DNA from: Treponema sp. OMZ 798
GTDB taxonomy: Bacteria > Spirochaetota > Spirochaetia > Treponematales > Treponemataceae
Length of the DNA stretch: 64,000 nucleotides
NCBI RefSeq assembly: GCF_024181385.1
Contig: NZ_CP051305.1
Span: forward strand, 558,001 to 622,000
Direction: 5' to 3'
Positions 1-8,094 of the stretch are shown piece after piece. Each line of letters starts with the position of its first letter. The first letter of the stretch is position 1. The notes under the pieces were generated by a model, which was not told the DNA's origin, made no database searches, and worked only from the letters and a program-made list of their open reading frames with translations. Both the position numbers and the translations under genes were made by a program.

Positions 1-1
1 A

Positions 2-628
2 GCTATTGCCGTTCCTATGTCGAGTAACTGTGATGAGCAATCAAATTTACAGTATTTTTCACAAGAAGCTCTTGAGGAACTTTTTATTACGAAATCAAAA
101 GAAGCTTTATCCCAAGGAGCTGATATTATCGTCATATATTGTAACTCCTTAAGTGCTGCCGTTGATTATGAAAAAATAAAAAAACTTTTAAATATCGAAA
201 TTTTTAGTCCTTTAGATACATATAAAAATTTACCCGGCTATTGTAAAAATATAGCTATTTTAGCTGCAAACGGATTATCGGCTTATACAATAGACAGGAT
301 TATTCAAAGCTATAACCAAGATAAGAATACTATTCCTATAGGAAATATTAGTATAGTCAGACTCATCGAAAAGGGTCTTAGTCCGGCTGAAATAGTAAAA
401 CTATTAAATCTTAAAGGCTTTTTATCTTATCTTGAAAAAATTGAAATAGATGAATACAAAATAGACAGCCTCATATTAGGCTGCACCCATTTTCCATATA
501 TAAAAAAAGAATTGGAAAAATACACTTCAATTAGAATTATAGACCCGGCAGATAAAATGCTGGAAACCATATTACATACTAAGGAGAAAAAAGAGTATGC
601 AAAAGAAAACACAAACAATGACCGGTAA
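2..628 (+). CDS. Asp/Glu racemase family protein (5' truncated by window edge)
   Basis: The open frame runs in from the left edge (first codons read A-I-A-V-P-M-S-S-N-C-D), so the true start lies outside the window. Two signatures of the aspartate/glutamate racemase fold are visible: an internal cysteine in IYCNSLSAA (resembling the CNTAS motif) and LGCTHFPY near the C-terminus (second catalytic cysteine). The family interconverts D- and L-amino acids for peptidoglycan, but the spacing differs enough from MurI that I would not call it glutamate racemase. The last 32 bases overlap nifJ, whose ribosome site AAGGAG lies inside this gene, so the two are probably translationally coupled. There is no stop before position 2. 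Confidence 0.75.
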   Translation, partial: AIAVPMSSNCDEQSNLQYFSQEALEELFITKSKEALSQGADIIVIYCNSLSAAVDYEKIKKLLNIEIFSPLDTYKNLPGYCKNIAILAANGLSAYTIDRIIQSYNQDKNTIPIGNISIVRLIEKGLSPAEIVKLLNLKGFLSYLEKIEIDEYKIDSLILGCTHFPYIKKELEKYTSIRIIDPADKMLETILHTKEKKEYAKENTNNDR

Positions 629-3600
629 TAATGCGGCTTCGTATGTAGCCTATGCCTTTACCGATGTGGCTGCCATTTATCCGATTACGCCCTCATCAGA
701 TATGGCTGAGCTGGTTGACTCATGGGCTGCCAACGGAAGAAAAAATATTTTCGGTCAAACTGTTCTTGTTTCGGAATTGGAATCCGAAGCGGGAGCTGCA
801 GGATCAATGCACGGAGCCCTTTCTGCCGGAGCCTTAGCTTCAAGCTTTACAGCCAGTCAGGGGCTTTTACTTATGATACCCAATATGTACAAGATGTCTG
901 GTGAACTTTTGCCGGGTGTTTTGCATGTATCGGCCAGAGCCCTTTCGTCTCATGCCCTTTCTATTTTCGGCGATCATCAGGACGTTATGGCTTGCCGTCA
1001 GACCGGTTTCGGTATGCTTGCCTCAGGCTCGGTTCAGGAAATCATCGACCTCGGCGGTATTGCTCACCTTGCAGCAATAAAGGGAAGAGTTCCCTTCCTC
1101 CACTTTTTTGACGGGTTTAGAACCAGCCATGAACTTCAAAATGTCGAACTCATCGATTATGAAGAGTTCGCAAAGATGCTTGATTGGAAGGCCTTAAACG
1201 ATTGGCGCACCACAGCCATGAATCCCGAGCATCCCTTTACAAAGGGAACGGCTCAAAACCCCGATGTTTATTTCCAAGCCTCGGAAGCCTCAAATAAATT
1301 CTACACAGACGTTGTAGAAATAGTTGCAGACTATATGAAGCAGATTTCTGCCTTGACAGGAAGAACTTACCGCCCCTTCGACTATCACGGAGCACCCGAT
1401 GCCGAACGAGTAATTATCGCCATGGGTTCTATCACCGAGACGGCCGAAGAAACGGTTGACTACCTTGTTTCTAAGGGAGAAAAGGTAGGTCTTATTAAGG
1501 TAAGACTTTACCGCCCCTTCTCGCCTAAATATCTTTTTGATGTAATGCCGAAGACGGTTAAAAAGATTGCCGTTCTTGACCGAACAAAGGAAAAAGGCGC
1601 TCTTTATGAACCCCTTCATTTGGATATACTCGGTGCTTACATTGATGTACCCAATAAGCCCTTAATCGTGGGCGGAAGGTACGGCTTGGCTTCTAAGGAT
1701 ACGACCCCCTCAATGGTAAAGGCCGTATTCGATAATCTTAAAGCCGATGCACCTAAAAATAACTTTACTGTAGGAATCGAAGACGATCTTACCAATTTAA
1801 GCCTTCCTGTTTTAGAGGAAATTAAAACCGAACCTGCCGGAACAATCAGATGTAAATTCTGGGGCTTCGGTTCTGACGGAACTGTCGGTGCAAATAAGAG
1901 CGCCATCAAGATTATCGGAGACAGCACGGGTATGTATGCCCAGGCCTATTTTGCCTATGACAGTAAAAAATCGGGAGGCGTAACAATTTCTCACCTCCGC
2001 TTCGGAAAGCAGCCGATAAAGTCAACATACCTTATAAGCGATGCCGACTTTATTTCTTGTTCAAAACAGTCCTATGTTCATCAATACGATTTATTGAAGG
2101 GCTTAAAAAAAGGCGGAACCTTCTTGCTTAACTGTCTCTGGTCAGATGAGGAGCTTGAAGCCAACCTCCCCGGCGAGATGAAACGCTTTATCGCAAAAAA
2201 TGAAATTAAGTTTTATACCATAAACGCTACAGGTATTGCTCAAGATATCGGTCTGGGCGGAAGAATCAATATGATAATGCAGTCTGCCTTCTTTAAACTT
2301 GCAGAAATTATTCCTATTGAAGAAGCCGTTGACAGTTTAAAAAAATCCATAGTAAGAGATTACGGTAAAAAGGGTGAAGACATCGTAAACATGAACTATG
2401 CAGCAGTAGAAAAGGGAGTTAACTCTCTTCACATGGTTGCCGTTCCTGCCGCTTGGGCAAATGCAGAGGATTCTGCTATTTTAAATTCTCATCTTCCGCC
2501 CTATGTACGCAATGTACTTATTCCTATCAACAGGCAGGAAGGCGATGCTCTAAAGGTAAGTACCTTTAAGGGTGTTGAAGACGGAAGAATGCCTAACTGC
2601 ACAAGCCGATATGAAAAGCGCGGCGTTGCTGTTGAAGTTCCGCATTGGATAAAGGAAAACTGTATTCAGTGTAACCAGTGTTCATTTGTATGTCCGCACG
2701 CCGTAATCCGCCCCTTCCTTCTTGACGAAAAAGAAAGATCTGCAAAGCCTGAAGGCTTTGAGACAATAAAGGCCAACGGAAAAGGTCTTGAAGGGCTTGA
2801 GTACAGGATGCAGGTTTCGGTTATGGACTGCACAGGCTGTTCAAACTGTGCAAATGTCTGTCCTGCAAAGAACAAGGCCCTCGTTATGAAGCCCTTAGCA
2901 GAGGAAGAAGCTCAGGCGAAAAACTGGGACTATGCAGTTGACAATGTTTCTACAAAGCACGGTCTTATGGATCAGTTCTCGGTTAAGGGAAGCCAGTTTA
3001 AGCAGCCTCTCTTGGAATTCCACGGAGCTTGTGCAGGCTGCGGCGAAACAGCTTATGCAACCCTTGTTACCCGTCTTTTCGGAGACCGCATGATGATAGC
3101 AAATGCTTCAGGCTGTTCTTCGATATGGGGAGGTTCTTATCCCACTGCCGGCTTTACCTATAACGAAAAGGGTAAGGGTCCCACTTGGGCAAGTTCTCTT
3201 TTTGAAGACAATGCAAACTACGGCTACGGAATGGCCCTCGGTGCCCGCAAGCTAAGAGAACAAGCCGAAGACTATATGAAAAAATTTATCGAGCTCAATG
3301 TCGGAACCGATTTTACTCCGCTCTTTAAAGAATGGATTGAAAACAAAAAAGATGTTGAAGCAAATATCCTGACCTGCGATAAGATTAAGGCCCTCTTTGA
3401 TGCTCATCAGCCGCCTAGAAATACGGCCGTAAAGAATACGGATGCTGCCGATTATCTTCCTCAACCCGAAAGCCACACCTTCAAATATAATACGGGAAAT
3501 ATCGAGGCTGACAGGCTCTTGGAATATATCTACAAGCTGAAGGACTTTATCGTCAAAAAGAGTGTATGGTCCTTCGGAGGAGACGGATGGGCCTACGATA

Positions 3601-4202
3601 TCGGTTACGGCGGTCTTGATCACACCATGGCTTCGGGCGAAGACTTTAACATCCTCGTATTCGATACTGAAGTTTATTCCAATACGGGAGGACAGTCCTC
3701 AAAGTCGACCCCCACAGCGGCTGTTGCAAAATTTGCGGCAGGCGGAAAACGAATCCGCAAAAAGGATTTGGGTGCAATGCTTATGACCTACGGCTATGTT
3801 TATGTAGCTCAGGTTGCCATAGGTTCCAATATGAGCCAGTTTGTAAAGGCCATAAAAGAAGCCGAAAGCTATGACGGTCCTTCTATCGTTATCTGTTACG
3901 CTCCCTGTATTAACCACGGACTCAGATCCGGAATGGGAAGAAGCGTTGAACAGGAGAAAAAGGCTGTTGAGGCCGGCTATTGGCACCTATACCGCTTTGA
4001 CCCGCGCTTAAAAGCTGAAGGCAAAAATCCCTTCCAGCTCGACAGCAAGGAACCGACCGGCTCATTCCAAGACTTCATCAACTCCGAGGTCCGCTACACC
4101 TCGCTTAAAAAGACCTTCCCCGATGTTGCGGAAGTCTTATTCAAGCACGCAGAGGAAGACGCTAAGGAGAGGTATAATCGGTATAAGCGTATGGCCGAGT
4201 AA
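597..4202 (+). CDS. nifJ: pyruvate:ferredoxin (flavodoxin) oxidoreductase
   Basis: This is a single-chain homodimeric-type enzyme of 1201 residues, the usual family length. It oxidises pyruvate with CoA to acetyl-CoA and CO2 and passes electrons to ferredoxin or flavodoxin, which is central to anaerobic amino-acid and sugar fermentation. Visible in order are the N-terminal pyrimidine-binding domain (AAIYPITPSSDMAE near residue 28), a two-cluster ferredoxin domain (CIQCNQCSFVCP near 688 and CTGCSNCANVCP near 744), the proximal-cluster cysteines (ACAGCGETA near 810) and the thiamine diphosphate site (GDGWAYDIGYGG near 995). AAGGAG lies about 10 nt before the ATG. It overlaps the upstream racemase gene by 32 nt and ends at a strong terminator. 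Confidence 0.97.
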   Translation: MQKKTQTMTGNNAASYVAYAFTDVAAIYPITPSSDMAELVDSWAANGRKNIFGQTVLVSELESEAGAAGSMHGALSAGALASSFTASQGLLLMIPNMYKMSGELLPGVLHVSARALSSHALSIFGDHQDVMACRQTGFGMLASGSVQEIIDLGGIAHLAAIKGRVPFLHFFDGFRTSHELQNVELIDYEEFAKMLDWKALNDWRTTAMNPEHPFTKGTAQNPDVYFQASEASNKFYTDVVEIVADYMKQISALTGRTYRPFDYHGAPDAERVIIAMGSITETAEETVDYLVSKGEKVGLIKVRLYRPFSPKYLFDVMPKTVKKIAVLDRTKEKGALYEPLHLDILGAYIDVPNKPLIVGGRYGLASKDTTPSMVKAVFDNLKADAPKNNFTVGIEDDLTNLSLPVLEEIKTEPAGTIRCKFWGFGSDGTVGANKSAIKIIGDSTGMYAQAYFAYDSKKSGGVTISHLRFGKQPIKSTYLISDADFISCSKQSYVHQYDLLKGLKKGGTFLLNCLWSDEELEANLPGEMKRFIAKNEIKFYTINATGIAQDIGLGGRINMIMQSAFFKLAEIIPIEEAVDSLKKSIVRDYGKKGEDIVNMNYAAVEKGVNSLHMVAVPAAWANAEDSAILNSHLPPYVRNVLIPINRQEGDALKVSTFKGVEDGRMPNCTSRYEKRGVAVEVPHWIKENCIQCNQCSFVCPHAVIRPFLLDEKERSAKPEGFETIKANGKGLEGLEYRMQVSVMDCTGCSNCANVCPAKNKALVMKPLAEEEAQAKNWDYAVDNVSTKHGLMDQFSVKGSQFKQPLLEFHGACAGCGETAYATLVTRLFGDRMMIANASGCSSIWGGSYPTAGFTYNEKGKGPTWASSLFEDNANYGYGMALGARKLREQAEDYMKKFIELNVGTDFTPLFKEWIENKKDVEANILTCDKIKALFDAHQPPRNTAVKNTDAADYLPQPESHTFKYNTGNIEADRLLEYIYKLKDFIVKKSVWSFGGDGWAYDIGYGGLDHTMASGEDFNILVFDTEVYSNTGGQSSKSTPTAAVAKFAAGGKRIRKKDLGAMLMTYGYVYVAQVAIGSNMSQFVKAIKEAESYDGPSIVICYAPCINHGLRSGMGRSVEQEKKAVEAGYWHLYRFDPRLKAEGKNPFQLDSKEPTGSFQDFINSEVRYTSLKKTFPDVAEVLFKHAEEDAKERYNRYKRMAE

Positions 4203-4291
4203 TTTTTATTGGCTCCTAGTACTCGCCTCGGCTATTTAAAAATTGAATTTTTAAACAGCCGGGCGATTACGCTGCCGCTCCAATAAAAATT
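4201..4291. repeat. 91-bp nested palindromic element
   Basis: The outer arms AATTTTTATTGG (4201-4212) and CCAATAAAAATT (4280-4291) are perfect inverted repeats. Inside, 4224-4265 forms a second imperfect hairpin (CGCC, CGGCT and TTTAAAAATT paired with their complements around a GA turn). The element begins in the nifJ stop codon and ends just before the terminator. It has the look of a dispersed, MITE-like intergenic repeat. No second copy is in this window. Confidence 0.6.
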
Positions 4292-4298
4292 AGCTGAT

Positions 4299-4342
4299 AA
4301 GCGGACATCCTTTTCCTACGGGAAAAGATGTCCGCTTTTTTT
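4299..4342 (+). terminator. rho-independent terminator of nifJ
   Basis: The stem AAGCGGACATC-TTTTCC closes on a TACG tetraloop, with one bulged C in the left arm, and is followed by a run of T. The right arm also gives an A-rich left flank, so it may partly serve the convergent Rpn gene. Confidence 0.9.
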
Positions 4343-4373
4343 ATGTTTAAGATTGTTTTTTGATTTGTGATTG

Positions 4374-5252
4374 CTATAATTTTTGTATTTCTTCTTTACT
4401 AAGGCCTGTTCCTTCAGCTATTTTTTCGATATCTATTCCTAGTTTTTTAAACATAGAGGCTGTTTCAAGTTTTGTTTTATATGCTCCATCAGCAAAGCCT
4501 TGTTCAATTCCGGCTTCAAGCCCCTGTTGATAACCTTCATTTATACATGAAGCTTTATCGTGTTCATATTTCATGCGGGATTCATAGAGCCATCTATCCT
4601 TGGGACTCATTTCAATTATTTCTATCATTGTATTTGCCTTTCTCATCATGGGTGATTCTTGTGCCAACATCTTTCTTACCTCCTTATCATCGGTTTCGAT
4701 AAATTTTAGCCAGTTTAATAAGCCTTTTGTTTTATTATCTTTGCATTGAGATTCTTTTAAGGTTTTAGCTTTTTCAAGGTTTAGTATATGAATCTCAAGC
4801 TTTGAAAGTAAGGGCTCTTTTGTGTCTTTTTCCAGAACAAGATACTTGTTGTGGAGACGTTTGTTTTTATTAAAACCTTGCCCTATTAAGTTTATTGTAA
4901 TACACTTTGGAAGTTTTGTATAGTCTTGACCTTGCTTTATACCTCCATTGTACATTTTAGACCAATAATACAAAGTTCTCTCAGCAAAATCACGGTGCCA
5001 AAGGTTTTGAATTTCGATATCTACAAAAGTTCCGTCTTTTATTCTTAGTTTTATATCCAATACACCTAATTTTTCACTTAAAAGCTCCTTATGAAACTCC
5101 TTATCTAAAAGTTCCAAACCTGCGATGTTTTCAGACGGAATATCCAGAATGCATTCCAGAAAATCCTGTAGAATATCCTTGTTTTCTTCTACTCCGAAGA
5201 CACGCTTAAAGGCGTAGTCGTTTCGCAGGGTAATTTTAAATGCTTGTTTCAT
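4374..5252 (-). CDS. Rpn-family recombination-promoting nuclease / putative transposase
   Basis: This is a 292-residue protein of the PD-(D/E)XK nuclease family transposase group (Rpn/YhgA-like). Visible features are the N-terminal ITLRNDYAFKRVFG, the nuclease core with D in LDIKLRIKDG and the E-x-Q motif in VDIEIQNLWHRDF near residues 75-90, and a C-terminal helical tail ending in TGLSKEEIQKL. The upstream in-frame ATG at 5264 is rejected because the sequence ATGGAGGTTGATATG places GGAGG as the ribosome site for the ATG at 5252. Family members nick or cleave DNA and promote RecA-independent recombination; function here is inferred. A vestige of a second family member lies just downstream of position 5331 on the other strand. 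Confidence 0.85.
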   Translation of the reverse strand: MKQAFKITLRNDYAFKRVFGVEENKDILQDFLECILDIPSENIAGLELLDKEFHKELLSEKLGVLDIKLRIKDGTFVDIEIQNLWHRDFAERTLYYWSKMYNGGIKQGQDYTKLPKCITINLIGQGFNKNKRLHNKYLVLEKDTKEPLLSKLEIHILNLEKAKTLKESQCKDNKTKGLLNWLKFIETDDKEVRKMLAQESPMMRKANTMIEIIEMSPKDRWLYESRMKYEHDKASCINEGYQQGLEAGIEQGFADGAYKTKLETASMFKKLGIDIEKIAEGTGLSKEEIQKL

Positions 5253-5331
5253 ATCAACCTCCATGATAAATTATTTAAAGGAATATTTTTCCCCTCTCAT
5301 AATTATTATAGAAATTGTTTGTAATACATAG

Positions 5332-5394
5332 GAAAATTTTAAAAAATTCAAGAAAATAACCGGCCTTCCCGAATCCGAAATCGAAAAACTGTAA
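5332..5394 (+). pseudogene. vestigial C-terminus of an Rpn-family gene
   Basis: After a TAG at 5329 the frame reads E-N-F-K-K-F-K-K-I-T-G-L-P-E-S-E-I-E-K-L-stop. This closely resembles the C-terminal tail of the intact neighbour (FKKLG...TGLSKEEIQKL) and lies on the opposite strand. No upstream part of the gene is recognisable. It is therefore a remnant of a deleted paralogue, not a working gene. Confidence 0.6.
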
Positions 5395-5395
5395 T

Positions 5396-6109
5396 CTATT
5401 TGTCAAACTCTTTTGCTTTTAAGCAAGCTTCAATGCAGGCCGACCATAGCTTATCGGGAGAGGGCGGAAGGGCGGAAATTTCTATTTGTTTTTTTGTTTG
5501 AGGATGGCAGAAATTTAGGGAGTAGGCGTGGAGTCTTATTCCGCCCGATTTTTCGGTGCGCTCAAAGCCGTATTTGATGTCTCCCTTTATTGGCATCCCC
5601 AAATGGGCGAGCTGAATGCGGATTTGATGGGTGCGGCCTGTTTCGGGAAAGACCCGTAAAAAATTATAGTTATCGCCGATACCTGAAAGCTCCCAATAAA
5701 GCGAGGCTTTTTTTCCTCTTTGTTTTGATTCGGTTACAAAGCCCTTTTGTATTTTGGTGTTAAACTCAAGATAGGCTTCGCACAATTCTTTTTTGTACAA
5801 AGACTTAGGGTTTATTTTAAAATCGGCTGCGGGGGATTTAGTTTTGGCTTCTTCTCTTTTTTTGCAGATTGCCCAATATTCTTTTTTTACACTTTTTTCT
5901 TTAAAAAGATTATTTAGTTTTGTATGTATTTGAGGAGAAAAAGCTACAAGAACCAAGCCGCTTACCGGCTTATCCAAGCGGTTTACGGCCTCGGCATATT
6001 TTTTTTCGCTAAAGGCTTTTTTAAAAAAGGTCTGGGAATTATCTCCGCAGTTTTTTAAAACCACGGCAAAAAAATTGTCTTCAAATAAAATTCTCACTTC
6101 ATTTTGCAT
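5396..6109 (-). CDS. RluA-family pseudouridine synthase
   Basis: A 237-residue protein with the RluA catalytic motif as NRLDKPVSGL (residues about 42-51; catalytic Asp present, with Asn in place of the usual His of HRLD) and the downstream family block ETGRTHQIRIQLAHLG near residue 157, then GDIKYG. It isomerises uridine to pseudouridine in rRNA or tRNA. There is no N-terminal S4 domain and it is shorter than RluC/RluD, so it resembles the RluA/TruC class; the target nucleotide cannot be read from sequence. A promoter lies about 35-60 nt upstream. It is divergent from kbl. Confidence 0.88.
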   Translation of the reverse strand: MQNEVRILFEDNFFAVVLKNCGDNSQTFFKKAFSEKKYAEAVNRLDKPVSGLVLVAFSPQIHTKLNNLFKEKSVKKEYWAICKKREEAKTKSPAADFKINPKSLYKKELCEAYLEFNTKIQKGFVTESKQRGKKASLYWELSGIGDNYNFLRVFPETGRTHQIRIQLAHLGMPIKGDIKYGFERTEKSGGIRLHAYSLNFCHPQTKKQIEISALPPSPDKLWSACIEACLKAKEFDK

Positions 6110-6142
6110 TTAAAAATCCCTGACCAAAAAATTCTAAAGCAT

Positions 6143-6170
6143 GATATAAAAAAATCAATAGCCTTGTCAA
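6143..6170 (-). promoter_or_regulatory. predicted promoter of the RluA-family gene
   Basis: On the minus strand, -35 TTGACA (6165-6170), a 16-nt spacer and a -10 like TATATC (6143-6148). Confidence 0.5.
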
Positions 6171-6211
6171 CAGGTTTTAATTTGTTCAAGCATATCGGCT
6201 GATGACGGCTC

Positions 6212-6240
6212 TTGACAATATCGCCAAAAAGATAAATAAT
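6212..6240 (+). promoter_or_regulatory. predicted sigma-70 promoter of kbl
   Basis: TTGACA (6212-6217), a 17-nt spacer and AATAAT (6235-6240). The transcript would have a leader of about 50 nt ending in the ribosome site AGGGGG before the kbl ATG. Confidence 0.65.
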
Positions 6241-6299
6241 GTCTCAATCTTAAAGTTATTTACCTTTAAGAATTTTAAACATTTTATTAGGGGGAACCT

Positions 6300-7487
6300 A
6301 TGTCGAATATCCATGATATGGAATTTTTACAAAAGAAAGTTCAAGAATTAAAAGAGCAGGGCTTATACAAGGAGCTTGTTACTCTTGAAGGTCCGAGTGA
6401 CGCGGAATGTGTTATTAACGGAAAAAAAGTTATTAACCTTTCATCCAACAACTACCTAGGATTTGCCAATCATCCTCGCCTTAAAAAGGCTGCTATCGAA
6501 GCAATCGAAAAATACGGAGCCGGAGCCGGAGCCGTACGCCCCATCATCGGTAACATGAAGATTCATGACGACTTGGAAAAACTCTTAGCCGAATTTAAAA
6601 GAGAAGAAGCCGTTTTAGCCTTCCAATCGGGTTTTAACTGCAATGCAGGCGTTATCCAGGCCATTACAGATAAGGGAGACCTAATCATCTCCGATCAGCT
6701 TAACCACGCTTCAATCATCGACGGTACCCGCCTTTCAAAAGCCGACAAGGCAGTTTTCCAACACTCGGATATGGCTGACCTTGAAAGAGTTTTAAAAGAA
6801 AAAAGAAACAACTACAACAACGTTTTGATTATAACCGACGGAGTTTTCTCTATGGACGGAGATATCGCCAAGCTCCCCGAAATCGTTGCTCTTGCAGAAA
6901 AATATAATTGTCTAACCTATGTTGACGATGCCCACTCAAGCGGTGTTTTGGGAGAAAGCGGACGCGGAACCGTAGACCACTTTAAGCTTCACGGAAGGGT
7001 TGATGTTGCAATGGGAACTCTTTCAAAGGCTATCGGTGTCGTAGGCGGTTATGTCGCAGGAAAGAAGGTAACAATCGACTGGCTTAAAAACAGAGGCCGC
7101 CCCTTCTTATTCTCGACAGGTCTTCCTCCTGCAGCAGTAGGAGCCGCCATAGAAGCCGTTAAGATGCTCATGGAATCAACCGAACATACGGACAAACTTT
7201 GGGCAAATGCCAAGCACTTTAAAGAGGGCTTAGGAAAGCTCGGCTACAATATCGGCCGCAGCGAAACCCCCATCACCCCGATTATCATCGGAGATGAGGC
7301 CAAGACCTTGGAATTCTCCAAAAAGCTCTTTGAAAACGGTATGTTCTCAGGCCCCATCGTATTCCCCACAGTTCCCAAGGGAACCGGCCGAGTCCGATGT
7401 ATGGTAACTGCAGGCCACACCACAGAGCAGCTTGACAGAGCCGTAAAAATCTGTGAAAAAGTCGGCAAAGAAATGGGAATTCTTTAA
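6300..7487 (+). CDS. kbl: glycine C-acetyltransferase (2-amino-3-ketobutyrate CoA ligase)
   Basis: A 395-residue PLP enzyme of the alpha-oxoamine synthase family, full length. Visible are [12 protein letters not shown] near residue 50, the family motif [11 protein letters not shown] near 212, and the PLP-lysine motif [12 protein letters not shown] near 240. It cleaves 2-amino-3-ketobutyrate with CoA to glycine and acetyl-CoA, the second step of threonine breakdown. No threonine dehydrogenase gene is adjacent; thrC lies about 0.6 kb downstream on the other strand. 8-amino-7-oxononanoate synthase (BioF) is a related alternative, but no biotin genes are nearby. AGGGGG gives the start. It is transcribed alone and ends at its own terminator. 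Confidence 0.9.
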   Translation: MSNIHDMEFLQKKVQELKEQGLYKELVTLEGPSDAECVINGKKVINLSSNNYLGFANHPRLKKAAIEAIEKYGAGAGAVRPIIGNMKIHDDLEKLLAEFKREEAVLAFQSGFNCNAGVIQAITDKGDLIISDQLNHASIIDGTRLSKADKAVFQHSDMADLERVLKEKRNNYNNVLIITDGVFSMDGDIAKLPEIVALAEKYNCLTYVDDAHSSGVLGESGRGTVDHFKLHGRVDVAMGTLSKAIGVVGGYVAGKKVTIDWLKNRGRPFLFSTGLPPAAVGAAIEAVKMLMESTEHTDKLWANAKHFKEGLGKLGYNIGRSETPITPIIIGDEAKTLEFSKKLFENGMFSGPIVFPTVPKGTGRVRCMVTAGHTTEQLDRAVKICEKVGKEMGIL

Positions 7488-7506
7488 TCCTATTCTTTGA
7501 ATGCGG

Positions 7507-7547
7507 AAAAGCACCGATTTGGAAAGCTCAAACCGGTGCTTTATTTA
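7507..7547 (+). terminator. terminator of kbl
   Basis: AAGCACCGATTTG pairs with CAAACCGGTGCTT (one A-C mismatch) around a GAAAGCT loop and is followed by TTATTTAT. This structure covers the first in-frame start of the dCMP deaminase frame at 7501, which argues that translation starts at 7561 instead. Confidence 0.8.
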
Positions 7548-7560
7548 TAGGGAAAAGTTT

Positions 7561-8067
7561 ATGGCAGCAACAAATAACAATGAAGAAAAATATAAGCGCC
7601 CCTCATGGGATGAATACTTTATGGATGTTTGCAGGGCAATTGCAAAAAGAGCTACCTGTGACCGCGGAAGGTCGGGCTGTGTTATTGCACGCGATCACCA
7701 AATTCTTGTTACCGGCTATGTAGGAGCTCCCACAGGCCTTCCTCATTGCGATGATGTCGGTCACCAATTTAAAAAACTTCAGCACGAGGACGGAAGCATT
7801 ACCCAACACTGCGTGAGAACCGTCCATGCAGAACAAAACGCCATCTGTCAGGCAGCAAAGCGAGGTATCGGCATAGACGGAGCAACCCTCTACTGCAAGA
7901 TGACCCCCTGCCGTACTTGCGCCATGCTCATCATAAATTGCGGAATAGTGCGTGTCGTAGCCGAAAAACGCTATCACGATTCAGCCGATACAATCGAAAT
8001 GTTTAAAAAAGCAGGGATAATCCTTGAGCATATTTCCGATTCACTCGAAGAATATAAGGGTCAGTAG
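7561..8067 (+). CDS. deoxycytidylate (dCMP) deaminase
   Basis: 168 residues of the zinc-dependent cytidine/deoxycytidylate deaminase family. The zinc ligands and catalytic Glu are in HAEQNAI (near residue 84) and TPCRTC (near residue 115). The N-terminal RPSWDEYFMDVCRAIAKRATC and GCVIARD are typical of dCMP deaminases and the ComEB group. It would convert dCMP to dUMP for dTTP synthesis. A longer frame starts at 7501, but that start lies inside the kbl terminator; the ATG at 7561 follows AGGGAAAAG. It converges on thrC with a 27-nt gap. Confidence 0.9.
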   Translation: MAATNNNEEKYKRPSWDEYFMDVCRAIAKRATCDRGRSGCVIARDHQILVTGYVGAPTGLPHCDDVGHQFKKLQHEDGSITQHCVRTVHAEQNAICQAAKRGIGIDGATLYCKMTPCRTCAMLIINCGIVRVVAEKRYHDSADTIEMFKKAGIILEHISDSLEEYKGQ

Positions 8068-8094
8068 GGAATCACTCTTTTTACTTTTAAGCCT

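Noticed and set aside
7501..7560. N-terminal extension of dCMP deaminase
   Set aside because: This segment is the kbl terminator hairpin, and the extra residues are unlike the family.
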